Source: Opisthorchis felineus
Taxonomy: Eukaryota > Platyhelminthes > Trematoda > Opisthorchiida > Opisthorchiidae
Direction: 5' to 3'
Assembly (NCBI GenBank): GCA_004794785.1
Contig: SJOL01006423.1
Coordinates: forward strand, 544,859 to 608,858
DNA: 64,000 nucleotides
The notes beneath the pieces are model-generated. The model was not told the DNA's origin. It did not search any database and was given only the letters and a program-made list of their open reading frames with translations. This document shows, one piece after another, positions 34,801 to 46,085 of this stretch (its first letter is position 1; every line of letters begins with the position of its first letter). The position numbers and the translations under genes are program-made.

Positions 34801-37264
34801 AATCACAAGGTTGTTCAGTCAAAATAAATTCAAATACCTTTATGTATTCACCGATCGCTTGATAGAGTGCAGGTTGATTATCCCTGGATCACAGGCTGTA
34901 TATCACACTCCGATTCGTGGGTAAAACCGGCTGTAAACACCACAAATTGTGTATGAATTGACTGAAGATGGCGTCACTAGAAGCTGGTTTCTTTCAATCA
35001 TATGGCCTTGTTTGAGAGTGGTTTGGTGAACGCGATAGTCAAAAAATCATTTGGGAATGTTAGTAACTCTAAGTACTTGTACGGATGTTGGTTATCCAGC
35101 TTCGTATTTCTGTTGCCAGCATTCCTTCGTCACTAACCTCGGAAAAATCCAGCTTTCTATCATGCATGCGCAAGGGTTTCCGTCGGTTAATTTGAGGCTT
35201 ACTGTGACTGACCATGATTGTTCTTGCCACCTTCGCCTCAACTTTGGACACTAATCCAACTCCTTTCAACGTGTTATCTCCAGCCACTGGTAGACATCCC
35301 ATGTGTCTCTCACAGCAAATCCCTCATGGCATACCAAAGCCTACACAACCATACGATCGGAAGGTTTAGACACCTTTAAAGTATTTTGCCCTTCAATCGT
35401 CTTTGTGTGGGAGATTCGACGAAAATCGAAGTGCTTTCCTGTAAATCCTTCTTGGTCTTTCCCTGTTCGGAACACGAAAATGCCCGGAGAGAAAATGAAC
35501 CTGCTGTTTGACGTTTGTGCAGGTAGAAGTCGTCGTGTTTTCTGGTGGATTCTAGAAGAAAACATGTTTGCAATTAGCACACTCCAATTAATCCTGGACA
35601 GAATCTCAAATGGCACTGATAGAAATGTATGCTAATCACTTTACCTCAACTAAGATAAGTAGTTATAACGTTCGGATGGGAACAGGCAAACAGACGGGAG
35701 AATCCAATGTTAAACCGGAAGGGAGGACAATTGAGGATAGCTCAAACAGAGTGATAAATCACAGCCATTAGCGCCAGATGCCTTGAGGTTTTTTCGTTAA
35801 GCTATTTTAATACACATTTGAACTAGTTATTAGCTGGAGTAAACGAGGATATACTAGCAGCCTAATGAAATATATTCCGCTTCACTGCGAAGTAATGAGA
35901 TTCCCATCGGTCTTTTCAGTTAGAACAGATTCATCTGTTGTTCAACAGTTTACAAGGTTATTTCCTAAAACATTTAGCCTGATATACGGAATCGGATTCT
36001 TTGTCAGCCTAAGAGACAAAGTGACAGCTGTCGGGGAGTTACCACAAATCAAGAGAATGATATCGTATCAATAAAAATACTCCGGTATTTCGAAAATCGT
36101 TCCAACTGAAAAGCTAGGTAGCCTGTGTTCGACAGATTCGTTAGGAAAATATCTCACACAAGAGATTCACCTGTTTTTTTATACTGCTAACCTTTGGAAA
36201 AGAGTGTTTATCCCCGCGAGGTTAGAGCACATTTGTGAGAGGGTTTTATTGATCGGGGATTGAAATAGCTTCTTAGCCTGTACCCACCCTGGAACAAGGT
36301 ATGCCGGATGGACTTACAAAAAGTCGCCCAATCCGACTGGTTCTAAGGAACAGCAGTTCAATCTCCAAGACAGATATACTGACTGGCGCAAGCAGACTTC
36401 ATTCTTCGTCTTTTCTGTTATGAAACTGAAGTAATCGTGTGATTCTATCGCAACCATTTTCGATGTTTTCCTCGACTTTGGTTCTGCATTAATGTGGAAC
36501 CTGACTGTCTCACTAAAACTGGCTTATCGCTAGTCCTATACTGAGATCTCACAGTTGCAGAATAATAATTCATTGACTTAATCATCAAACTGTGGTACGT
36601 GGATAAAAGTATCGTACCAGTTGGCATACCTCTAAAGGAACCTTACGACCTCACATTTCGTCCTTAGTATCTTTAAAGAAGGTGGTAACTTTTTGCAGAA
36701 TTCCGGAAAAAGCTGTGCGCGATTTCGGAACACACGGTCTTCAATCGAAAGATTAAAAAGTACGAATTAAGACTGATTTGTGAAGATTTCTGAAGCAATC
36801 GTGAGTAGCCCCCAGATCCTAGTTCTCAGACCTGCCGGATTTTCACTGAATTATAAAGAGCCTTCATCCTCGACATTTTCGGAGATTGTGCGATCCTTTA
36901 AAAATTTTGCAGGAAAGTTTTCATAACGATTTGTTCACTCCTAGGTAACTCCTGAAAAGTTATCACGGATAAGTTGGTTTAGTTTGGATGCAGCGCGACA
37001 ATCTGTTAAATATTAGCATAAACCAAGTGTGTGCTATTTTAGTGAAAAAAACTGTCATTAAGTACTTCTTAAAAAAACCATCAGGACTCAACGGTAGACG
37101 AGTGATTCCTATTTTCTGACGTCATCCCAAAACAGTAAATGTAATCAATGAACCTATGAAGGTTTTCAAAATCCTCTTCACCACAAACAAGAAACGGCAA
37201 TGGTATAGTAAACCCATAACTAACCCTACCTAACAACCCAAACCCTGGCAAGAGGAGGAAGTCC
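34801..37264. other. Mostly unrecognised
   Basis: A weak HR-like piece in reverse sense may lie at 36085-36180 (TTCGAAAATCGTTCCAACTGAAA, ACAAGAGATTCA). The + frame at 35303-35635 and its antisense frame are both open and unrecognised. Confidence 0.4.
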
Positions 37265-37545
37265 AGCAAGAATACGCGACCATGTGAAGTGGACTTTGTG
37301 ACTAAAGACTGAGCGGCGCTGTATCCTGTCTACATGCGAGTTAATCACACTAATGGCTGACCCCTCGTAGTTGAGCGGTTGTGTGCTCAAACATTCACCA
37401 GGAGGTCTAGTGTATGAATTACTCTGGAGGCTCGTGAGATGCACATCGCTCAACATTCTCACTAGGGATGAAACAGCTGCACATCGTTTCTCTGCTTTTC
37501 GACGTACACTGCATCCATTTATTGAACGAAATTCCAACTGAAAGC
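37265..37545 (+). mobile_element. SINE family A, near full-length copy
   Basis: The leading block (GTGACTAAAGACTGAGCGGCG, CTGTATCCTGTCTACATGCG) matches those at 21270 and, in reverse, near 45600-45660. It is followed by a diverged tRNA-like part, the hammerhead-like stretch (core degraded to CTCAACA, but GAA and ACAGCTGC kept) and the CTCTGCTTTTCGACGTA and AATTCCAACTGAAAG tail. Confidence 0.75.
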
Positions 37546-38639
37546 AATATTTATTAACCTCACGTTCAAGTGAAAGTAATGCAATTTTTTTCAAAAGAGT
37601 CTTAAAACATTATTGGACAAAAAGCTGAAAGAAATATTTACACTACATTGCTAGCTGTTGCTCTGCAGTGCATCCAAGAAAACCCGCAATTCCTTTTTGT
37701 ATCCTGCAACGTAAACTTGGGTGTGATTGAGGTATTGTTGTCCGAAAGAATGGCTGACTGTTTCGTCGTGGGCCAGGATAGGCTCTGATACACCGACAAT
37801 TTCTTTCAGGATACCGAGCTTTACCGTCTGCAGTGCCGTATCTCCTGGGCTGGTTGACCAAGTAAGTGCAGAGTAGTTTGGCTTAATTCGCTTTCATATC
37901 TTACGTAGTGCTCTTCCCTCGATCAAACGAAATGTGTCGTTGGCGGGTTGTTTCCCTCCGAATGGTTTCCTGGATAAGTACGCTTTGAATGAGGGCATCT
38001 ATCCCACACTGAACGTAGGTGTTTGAAGTCACATGGGACCACTGCCAACCTAAGTGCAATTCTGACACAGACAAGGGGCAATAATCATGGAATAGCAAGG
38101 CTGGACAAACCACTATTAAGTATTCTTGTTGCTGTTGTTATGTTGTTTATTTGGCCCAGTGACTTTGCGCAAGAACAAATGCAGGACCAAAAATGAACCG
38201 AATGTGTGTACATCTGTCAGAGCTTTGTGGAACATGATGTGATTATGCAACTAAGCAGAAGAACTTCTCGGGAAAAGGGCATCCGCTGACACATGACGCT
38301 TAGAATGCAGCAAATATCAGATGTCACATATCAAATACCACACGTCATTTCGACACGCAAGGTCAGCTGGAAGGTGAACGTAGACAGGCGGGATCATGTT
38401 CCTAACTATCTAATATTCACCACATTTGACTTATCTCGTGCACTTGATTTCAGTTTGCTAACAAGACGCTAGGATATGAAACAAGTTTGCAATCAGAAAA
38501 TCACTGCCGATCACATTTAAGCTTCAACTGATGTTACACAAGCTGTGATAATTTTTGACGAGTATCTAAACGTAAGTCTGGGTAGGTACTGGTAAAACAA
38601 GAATGTGGGTTAGCGTGCAAACCATCGATTCTAGGCCTG

Positions 38640-38890
38640 AATTCATGGTGGGTGAATAAACAAGGATTCGGCGCACGATTTAGAGCTTCGTAGTCGGAAT
38701 CGTTTACAAACGCTCATGCTGATTATCCGAAAGCTTCTCCTGGTCACATTCACAACAGCATAGTGTGAGCAAAGCTAACCTCGACGAGATCTCTTCGTCT
38801 GGCTCAAAAATACACGCAGTGCTGATGAGCTCAAACAAGAACAAAACTCGAGTTTAGTGCTTCCAGCCTTTGGTATGAATTCACCAGATT
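38640..38890 (+). mobile_element. SINE family B, degenerate copy
   Basis: It shares with 42085-42280 the hammerhead region and the following CTTTGGTATGAATTCACCAG segment. The tRNA-like head is badly decayed, so the left end is a guess. Confidence 0.6.
38817..38859 (+). ncRNA. Hammerhead remnant in SINE B
   Basis: CTGATGA and the ACTCGAGT stem III are intact, but GAA has become AAA and stem I (CAGTG/TAGTG) no longer pairs. It is probably inactive. Confidence 0.65.
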
Positions 38891-39619
38891 AATTGTGCTA
38901 GGTCAGAAGAAGGAATGTTCGAACGGAAGTTGAATTGGACATGAGTGTATACATTAATATGGTAGATATAAACTAACTCCAGTAGGTGTCGGGATAAATG
39001 GACGTAAAAATCGACAGTGAACGGTCAGAATGTTCCTCAGAACTGGTGTTGGGAAGTCAGGTGGGTTTGAGATGTGGTTTTATGGCACAAGAGCGCCAGC
39101 GCCTTTACCTGGGATTCCTAAATTCATAGGTGAGATGTTTATAAAGTTGTGTGCTAGTGTTTTTGGTAGTGACAAATGCCATTAAACCCTACTAGAACTT
39201 TGTAAATAGATTCAAAGATTTGGTCGTATATCCGGCGTTGTTAGTTGGACTGAAATCAAACCGTTGATAGGACGCGGTTGTCCTTTGGAAAACTCAGACA
39301 ACTGTCTTGTTGTTCCACCGATATATCCGTCTTCTCAGGAGCATATGAACTACCAAAAGCAAATAGGAGTGGTCTGACAAGAAAACCTTCATATGTTCCT
39401 TGTTGAGAAAGCGAGTTGTAAGGCCGAATCTGAACTCGGCCCAAGTGGAAGTGCTGTTGAATGTTTTATAAATCTTTGGACGAGAACTTCTTTTTATGGG
39501 TCATTTTTGATAGGCATGCTTTGGTCCAAAGGTATTCGAGGCAAAATGCATGTAGCATATTTGAGAGGTCCGGTTTGCAAGTGCTTATCAAGAATTCTTC
39601 CATGGTGAGTGTACTCAAT

Positions 39620-39760
39620 CAACAAGTTAATCGGGGTTTGAGACTCGTGTATGGCCAAGAAGGTGCACTAGTAATGGGCTCTAATATGAGCGAAGCTTGT
39701 GTCTAGTGATTCCTCCCTTTGGTGTGAACTCACGAGAATAACTGCTCCATGTTAAAATGA
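39620..39760 (+). mobile_element. SINE family B, truncated copy
   Basis: It begins near GGGTTTGAGACTCGTGTATGG (B-box side). It runs through the hammerhead region and CTCCCTTTGGTGTGAACTCACG. Confidence 0.65.
39666..39708 (+). ncRNA. Hammerhead remnant in SINE B with paired stem I change
   Basis: Stem I is CACTA/TAGTG where the family has CACTG/CAGTG, so both strands changed together and pairing is kept. Stem II (GCTC/GAGC) and GAA are intact, but the core is GTAATGG instead of CTGATGA. Confidence 0.6.
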
Positions 39761-42084
39761 GGACCTTTCAAAGGAGTGACGTGAACGTAATTTTTACAAA
39801 TCTCGCAAACAACCACAACTAAAGTTTATAGGGTATTGTTGTTCCTGCGCCAGGCTGTCTTCTGAACGCACCGAGTTCTGTTTGACCCTCAGTAGAACAA
39901 AGCCCTTAAGCGCGCATACTCTCCAGTCCATATTGGCTGACGGTACACGCTTCGTCGACAATAGCAAACGTGTGTTCAGGTTAATGATACACAAAGAAGA
40001 GACAGCTGGTTTTCCACAACCTAGTTAAATAGATTCGTCTGTCTAAAAGTTGTTAAAATAGATATCTGATTAAAATAAATAGTAGTACACTAAAGAAAAG
40101 AATTACCGATATATCTACCGTAAAAGCCATCGTTGGCTTTCTTGCCAACCAAAATGGAGTTCCAAAGTTTGAATATAAACTGACGGGTAATTAGCGAACC
40201 AAACAACTATAATCAACAAGTTAACCGGCTCATATGTAGCAAACCAATCCCAAAAAACGTCAAGTGTCCCATTATTTATGGGTGTTCCTTTCACCAAGAT
40301 GGTTAGTTCATAAACACTTTCAAATGGCGGAAAGAGACGATTTCTACTTATTGGACAAGGTGCTTAATGGGAGGATAACACCTCAACTGATACAATGCAA
40401 AGACTGATGTAACCGAGGATAACGTCGCGCTGAAAGAGAATTTGTATCTCACTTCAACTGGTAGTCCCCTCTTGGTAATCCGTACATACGCCGTTCAGGA
40501 AATAAAGGGATAAATAAGATATTTTATAAAGGAACATAGAAGCCCCTATCTTAATTTAGCTTGATCGTTTATGCTCAGGTTTCACTGGTTAAACTAACAC
40601 TTTTCACATGCAGGCCAATGTAAGAATCCTTGCAAAAAGACAGGTTTTCACAATGTATTCTTTACCTAGGGATGCGATACTGACGGCCGTTATTCAGCTT
40701 TTACATGGCCGCAGGTAGTTTCTGCTTCGAAGGTTATCCGAATATGATCACGCCCTGTTTCAGTAAACTTCAACTTCAAATATGGATATACTCTAGACGT
40801 AACACTACTCATGAGATTACTGAAAACTCTCTCTTGTGTGAGCTGGGTCACATGTCTTAGAGGAGGGTGAAGATACCACCATGGAGTATGACGCCCACGG
40901 TTGTTGTGGGGAAACCGTGGCAACGAAAATTCTGTTTTTTTTGTAGCTGTGGTCAAATGTGCAAGTCTTCCAACTTGCTGATGATCTCAGAGAAGTGACA
41001 GATCTCTGAATAGTGGCGAGTCTGATGGCATGCCCTGAAGTCAAGGTCACTTAGCAGTTATCAGGATGTATAATCTGCACAAAATATACTTCCTAGCACA
41101 TTACGTGCGACACAGACAATAATGTGTGAATCATAAGACTACCTCATGGAGGGCAAAGCAGTTTGTGAGCATTTAATTTAACCGTTCTTTTACTGTCTTC
41201 TGTCTGAAGAGAGCAAAGGAAATGTTAGCATGTCATAACTTATGTTACCTTTCAGTTCTAACTAGACAGATAAAGGGGACACGATATTTCAAACTTTATA
41301 AGTGGTAATATTTCATTTTATTTTCCGTGACTAAGAAATCCACCATAGTCGGATTTAATTTTGGCAAGTGAGGAGATTTTACACATAAAGGTCAGAATTG
41401 ATTTTGGCCTCTAACTTTCTTCGCTTCCCCTGCACATACTTTTTTCCTTTAAAATTATTAATTTGAAGATGATTTTAGTCCATCAGTCTTTGGTCCCTTG
41501 GTTTCACACCTCGAACCATGCCCTCCTAAGAATCTGACTGTCTAATCTAATCCCATGGCGTTTTATCCTTTTTGCTCACTCAGTGTTTAGGATTCCGATA
41601 TAAGTTGATTGGTCAATGGACTGTGTTGTGACCTGTAGTCCGTGAACTTTGGTTTTGTGTTTTCATCCGCTAATCCAAGTGTGCCATAGGAAGCATTCCA
41701 AGATCACGGTGTAAATCCTTTGAAGCAGGAGGTTTGCACACATTATGATAGTCAGTAAGCAATGAACTTAAGGTCAGAATGTCAGAATGACAGGAATGGG
41801 CTAAAATCTACAGCAATTAAAATATTCCTTTGGCGTGGGCTTACAAGTATGACTGCGCCAAGATAAGAGAACGATTGTTCAAACGAGAGTTATGTATTCT
41901 ACAAAATCCTGCAACCACCAACACTTGAAACAAACTGTGCCCAGCAGGTTTCAAGCGTCTGTGGCGCTGACTGGGAAGTCTTGACTGGCGGGCCAATCGA
42001 TCAATACAACCAAGATATGTTACTGAGTAGTCGTTCGAATCGTCGGGCTTTCCGCTCCCATCACTCAAGCTCGAACATGTTTAC

Positions 42085-42280
42085 CTGTTCAGACGTGAAA
42101 ATTCGGGTGAATCAGGCGCTCGCTGATGCAGTAGTGGCAACACGCTCGCCTCGGATGTCAGATGTGCGGAGTTCAAACCCCGGCACGGCCCTTGGATATG
42201 CACTGCTGATGAGCTCTAATAAGAGCGAAACTCGAGTCCAGTGGTTCCCCACTTTGGTGTGGTGCCTAAAATGTCAGTAA
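42085..42280 (+). mobile_element. SINE family B, best copy
   Basis: The tRNA-like head (CAGTAGTGGCAACACGCTCGCCT, then GAGTTCAAACCCCGGCAC as B box) resembles tRNA-Ala and matches the minus-strand head at 52258-52332. It is followed directly by an intact hammerhead motif and a CCCACTTTGGTGTGGTGCC segment, and ends near TGTCAGTAAAC. The order of head, ribozyme and short tail is like the schistosome Sm-alpha repeats (family knowledge). Confidence 0.8.
42201..42243 (+). ncRNA. Hammerhead ribozyme motif, type I, intact core
   Basis: Stem I is CACTG/CAGTG, followed by core CTGATGA, stem II GCTCT/AGAGC with an AATA loop, core GAA and a self-complementary stem III (ACTCGAGT). Then come C at position 17 and the closing stem I strand. 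All invariant bases are present and every stem pairs without mismatch. Predicted cleavage falls between 42238 and 42239. Stem III would be stable mainly between two copies, as in dimer-acting minimal hammerheads. Confidence 0.8.
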
Positions 42281-43216
42281 ACAATGGTCGTAAGCCGAAG
42301 TGTCCAGATACCCATTCTTTAAACCAAAATAATGTTAGATAAATGAACACAACTAGAAAACACTAGACACTACACACGATTGATACCAAGGTTCCGAAGA
42401 GAAATTCAGATGTTGAGAACTGTTAGCAATAAAATCTACCCGGATTATTACGAATAGGCATATTGCATTGTTTTGCTCAACAACCAACAACTGTCAAAAA
42501 ATAAATCTCCGGATTAGAGAGATTTCTCACTCTGTTTTTGTGAAGGATGAACCAACGATTTCGACACAACTTTCCACAAATGGTTTTGAACACAGCTTCT
42601 TCCATCTACTTAAAAAGCTTATGAAATATTCAATCCACTGCTTTATTCACGCAGATCGTTTTTTATTCTACAGCTAGGCTCAATCCCCGTCTAGTACACG
42701 GTCCGGTTCTGTATCCACGTCCTACAAGCCGTCATTAATACTCGGGAAATGAGATGCTTGCTATCAGCAGCACGTCTGATGTTTATCAGTTTGTTCGGCG
42801 AGAAATGAGCATTGATCAGCGGCTGTCGAAGTATCACTTTTGAGCGGACTCATGCGCCCTTATTACGGAATCCACACTGTCTGTCACTTTTCCCATGCCC
42901 TGCATGCCAGCAGCGGAAATCAGATGGATTAAAGCTATTCCCAGATAATTATTTTCTGGAGGAATAATCATATGGGGAACATGTGGCATGTGGTTTTTTA
43001 GAAAGGTATATCGCTTTGTGTACACCCCGTTCAAGTGCCACACGAGAAATAAAGCTCAGATTATTGTTTTCGTCTACTCGCACCAGAGTGCAAACTCAAG
43101 GCAAGGCAGATTCAGAGTCAACCATTTGGAAAAGAACCTACACGCTTGTAAGCTTCTGACCGCTGATATTTGGACATAGAGATGGAACAGCTGTAGTGTT
43201 CTTTTCGGATTTTCAG

Positions 43217-43279
43217 GTGAACTTAGTTTGGGAGGCAAAGGTTTCTACTGAAGCTTTAAACTCTTGTTGCCAAAAGAAG
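43217..43279 (+). CDS. Probable internal exon, unidentified
   Basis: Twenty-one open codons (VNLVWEAKVSTEALNSCCQK plus K) lie between a TTTTCGGATTTTCAG acceptor and a GTAAGTAATC donor, phase 0 at both ends. The next candidate exon at 43661 needs two incoming bases for its long frame, so the two do not join directly in that frame. Joined in phase 0, the second exon would end after 21 more codons at 43724. The two may be consecutive exons of one gene with that short end, or a small exon may be missing between them. Confidence 0.45.
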
Positions 43280-43660
43280 GTAAGTAATCTGACCAGAGAA
43301 GGAAGTAATCTCACGTCACACAGGCTTCCATCCTTGAATTTAACCTTCCTAGGCCCAGTCGAGGGCCAGTCGAGTTGCGCAAACCGTATGGTTTAAGGTT
43401 GGTGCCTTTGTGCGAGCTAATCACGTTTGGTACATTTTTTGTTTGTTTATGAAACAAGATATCGCTAGTTTAAGCTGCCGGAAGTTCGTAACATATGCTT
43501 TTCAGGAGGGTTAGGCATGGAGAGGAGGTTGCCAAGTGTTTCCGGCCATCGAACAATAACCACCATTGCTATAATAAGTTGTTGCGCAAAAGGCTAGTAA
43601 ACACCAGATAAACTGGTATTAACTTTGTGGCCAAAGTGTGCAGTTCTAATTTCATTTCAG

Positions 43661-44042
43661 CCTGACGGAATGGCAAACAATCTCCGTTGTCGTGTTCCTC
43701 AAAATCCAGCCCTTCTTAGACAGTAATGGATTTTTAGAAAGCATAGAGCTTGCGGTATATGGGCCGAAAATGGTGTGGAAAAAATGTGTTGAGTCTGCCT
43801 GGAAGAGGCTTAAAGGTCGACACACAATTGACTGCTGCTCGCTTTTGAAGAAATATATCGCCAGACTAGATCCAGCTTTACCCACATGGATTACTTCGCC
43901 TCCACTGGCTTGTCATTTCCTACTTTTATCGCCAGTAGTCCCAAAACTTAACACAAAGGTGAAGTGTCGCGCAAGCAGCAGTCACTTTGCCATCTCAATT
44001 TTCAAGCTCACTGTTCTGCTGCCTGATTTATTCAGCAAGACG
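43661..44042 (+). CDS. Probable exon, unidentified protein (127 codons)
   Basis: The strong acceptor TTCTAATTTCATTTCAG and the donor ACG|GTATGT bound a frame open end to end (codons from 43662). It begins LTEWQTISVVVFLKIQPFLD. The middle contains WKKCVESAWKRLKGRH and LLKKYIARLDPALPTWI, and the end is LTVLLPDLFSKT. The alternation of hydrophobic helices and basic stretches suggests a soluble helical-repeat type protein (inference). I do not recognise the family. The antisense frame is open only in part. Confidence 0.5.
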
Positions 44043-44082
44043 GTATGTGTACGAGTAGTGCGTAATATTAATATGTACTAAT

Positions 44083-44200
44083 AACGGTATGATCACATAT
44101 AATACACTATAAGATAATGAAATATAATATAATATATAATACACATAATACACATATAGCAATATATAATATATAATGTATATTAGGTTATACAATGATA
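44083..44200. repeat. AT-rich simple sequence (TATAATA/ACATAATAC type)
   Basis: About 110 bases consist almost only of A and T with interspersed C. A minus frame through it (Tyr/Ile/Leu only) is an artefact of composition. Confidence 0.85.
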
Positions 44201-45446
44201 ATATGGCCAACCGTCCGTCGACCTTCGGGCTTTTTCCAGGCGGACTCACACAAACAAGGCGTGGAACCATAGTTTGTTGTGAAGGCATTTAGATCACGTG
44301 CCTTAGCTACTTTGACTGTTGTAGAAAGATTATGCTGTTGTGTTATTGGACTTCTGTTCCAAACGCTCGGTGATCTACCCCATCATCAATGTCATGGGTT
44401 TGAACAAAATGAGGACAGCGGCTGTCGAGGAGTTCAGTTTCCTGAAATTAACTCAAAGGAGCCAGGTTCGCAGAAGTAGAATACCACTATTCTAACTGTA
44501 GCATGGTATACCCCGCCCCCTAGAGATATGCGGGTAGAATGCATTATAGAGGAGAATACCATTGACTCAGATTGTCTACTGGTGGTCAAATGGTTCGCTG
44601 AGCTTGGTGCTTTTGCCCTTCCCTTGGTATAACTCCACCGACTGGATACAGGCTAGGGTATCTGACTTTGAAAGTCAGCCTAGCCAGAAGTTGAAGTGCC
44701 CAATTCACCTCTCCAGGTAAAGTTGAAGGGTATGTGTTAACAAGCCAATCGTGACTCGGACTGATTTACTGACCCTGAGCGATCTAATTAGGATCGTGTG
44801 TTAGATGAAGCGTTTTATGAGGAAATCATGTTATTATTTCGGCAACACGCTTTTCCCCCCACTTTTTATGTTCTGATTTGAGACGTTCCGTTAAATCTCG
44901 CCCAAGTAAAATACAAGGTACGCTATGCTCCTTAATGCCTGGCACCGTTGGGAAGTTTCGACAGGTTCGAGGGAACTTGTTAACGGGCCGGTGAGTCAAG
45001 CCGTAGCTATTGCAGCCAACAGAAATCATGGCATTTCTGTGAATCGGTATGACTTTTATCTGTGAATCGTCGCGGAGTGGCAAGCATGATAGCCACTTTA
45101 CTTTCTGGATACACTCGGACTCGACAAAGTTTTTGGATTCGGCTTGGCGGGAAATTTCTTGTTAGACCTAGTGAAGGCACAAAAAGTCTGGCTGAAGCCA
45201 ATGTATGGCTGGAAACAACACAACCAAACAAATATGATGTCTTGAAAATGTCCTAGTCATCCACTAACAACCACGATGCAATCTGAGTCCATCAACGGAT
45301 CGGGGAGGACGAGTCTCCACCTGTCGACCACCTCATACAGTTTTTGATACTTGCACTGGTGAGTTTAAGCTGATGGTTGAAAGAGGAGCTTAGAATTCAG
45401 AGTTCGCCCTGTAAGCAAAGTCACTGTATGCTGGAAAGCCGAGAAT

Positions 45447-45665
45447 AACTGCACGGTTCTTTCATCCTTATTAGGTATCATCAGCAGTGTGCACCTCACG
45501 AAACTCCACGGAGTTCCGAACCAGCGACTTCCCGGCTAGTAGTTCGGACACTTAGCCGTTCGGCCACGAGCGGCTGAACAGCACTGTGATTCTTACACCT
45601 ACACATGACGAATGTGCCACTCAGTCCTCAGTCACCGAAACCGCATCACGTGGTCACGACTGACC
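45447..45665 (-). mobile_element. SINE family A, minus-strand copy
   Basis: On minus it reads the leading block (GGTGACTGAGGACTGAGTGG), the tRNA-like head with A box GTGGCCGAACGGCTAAGTG, B box GGTTCGGAACTCC, then CACTGCTGATGA. This is the clearest tRNA-like head of the family. The hammerhead-like stretch at 45447-45489 has G at the cleavage position and a broken stem III. Confidence 0.8.
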
Positions 45666-45899
45666 GGCCCCTCGAGTGACGAGTTCTCCTCACATTACCA
45701 AAAGTCTATACTCAGCTCACCAAAGCACTAATTCCACCAGACGAGTGAAACTTCCCTCTGTGAAGTCGCCAAGCGAGGAGCCAGTCGACACGTGCTAACG
45801 TAATATGTATTCCAGGAGTAAAGGATGAGTGGTGCAATATCTTAAATGTTAACTAATCGCACTTCTGATCGGCCGCACTTAGCCGATCGATTAAATGTT

Positions 45900-46085
45900 T
45901 AAACTACAAGCCGGGACATCGCGGGTTCAAAACTTCCTGGGGTTTCATGATTTGCGCGCTGCTGATTATTCTCAATGAGGATGAAAGAACTGTACAGTGA
46001 TTCTCGGTTCTTCAGTATAAACGAGCTCCACTTAGAGGACGAAATCCCAGTTGAGTAATTCCAAATACTTCTCACACTACCAACG
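45900..46085 (+). mobile_element. SINE family A, 5'-truncated copy
   Basis: It starts at the B-box side (TCGCGGGTTCAAAACTTCC) and reaches the full tail (GACGAAATCCCAGTTGAGTAA, TTCCAAATACTTCTCAC). The hammerhead-like motif at 45956-45998 has CTGATTA instead of CTGATGA but keeps GAA, a pairing stem I and ACTGTACAGTG. Confidence 0.8.

Noticed and set aside
37226..37594. 122-codon minus-strand frame
   Set aside because: It covers a SINE A copy on the opposite strand.
40977..41003. Another hammerhead (CTGATGATCTCAGAGAAG)
   Set aside because: There is no GAA in the correct place and no closing stem I. The match to CTGATGA is accidental.
44028..44288. 86-codon minus-strand frame rich in Tyr, Ile and Leu, looking like membrane helices
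   Set aside because: It is encoded by AT-rich simple sequence, so the hydrophobicity is compositional.
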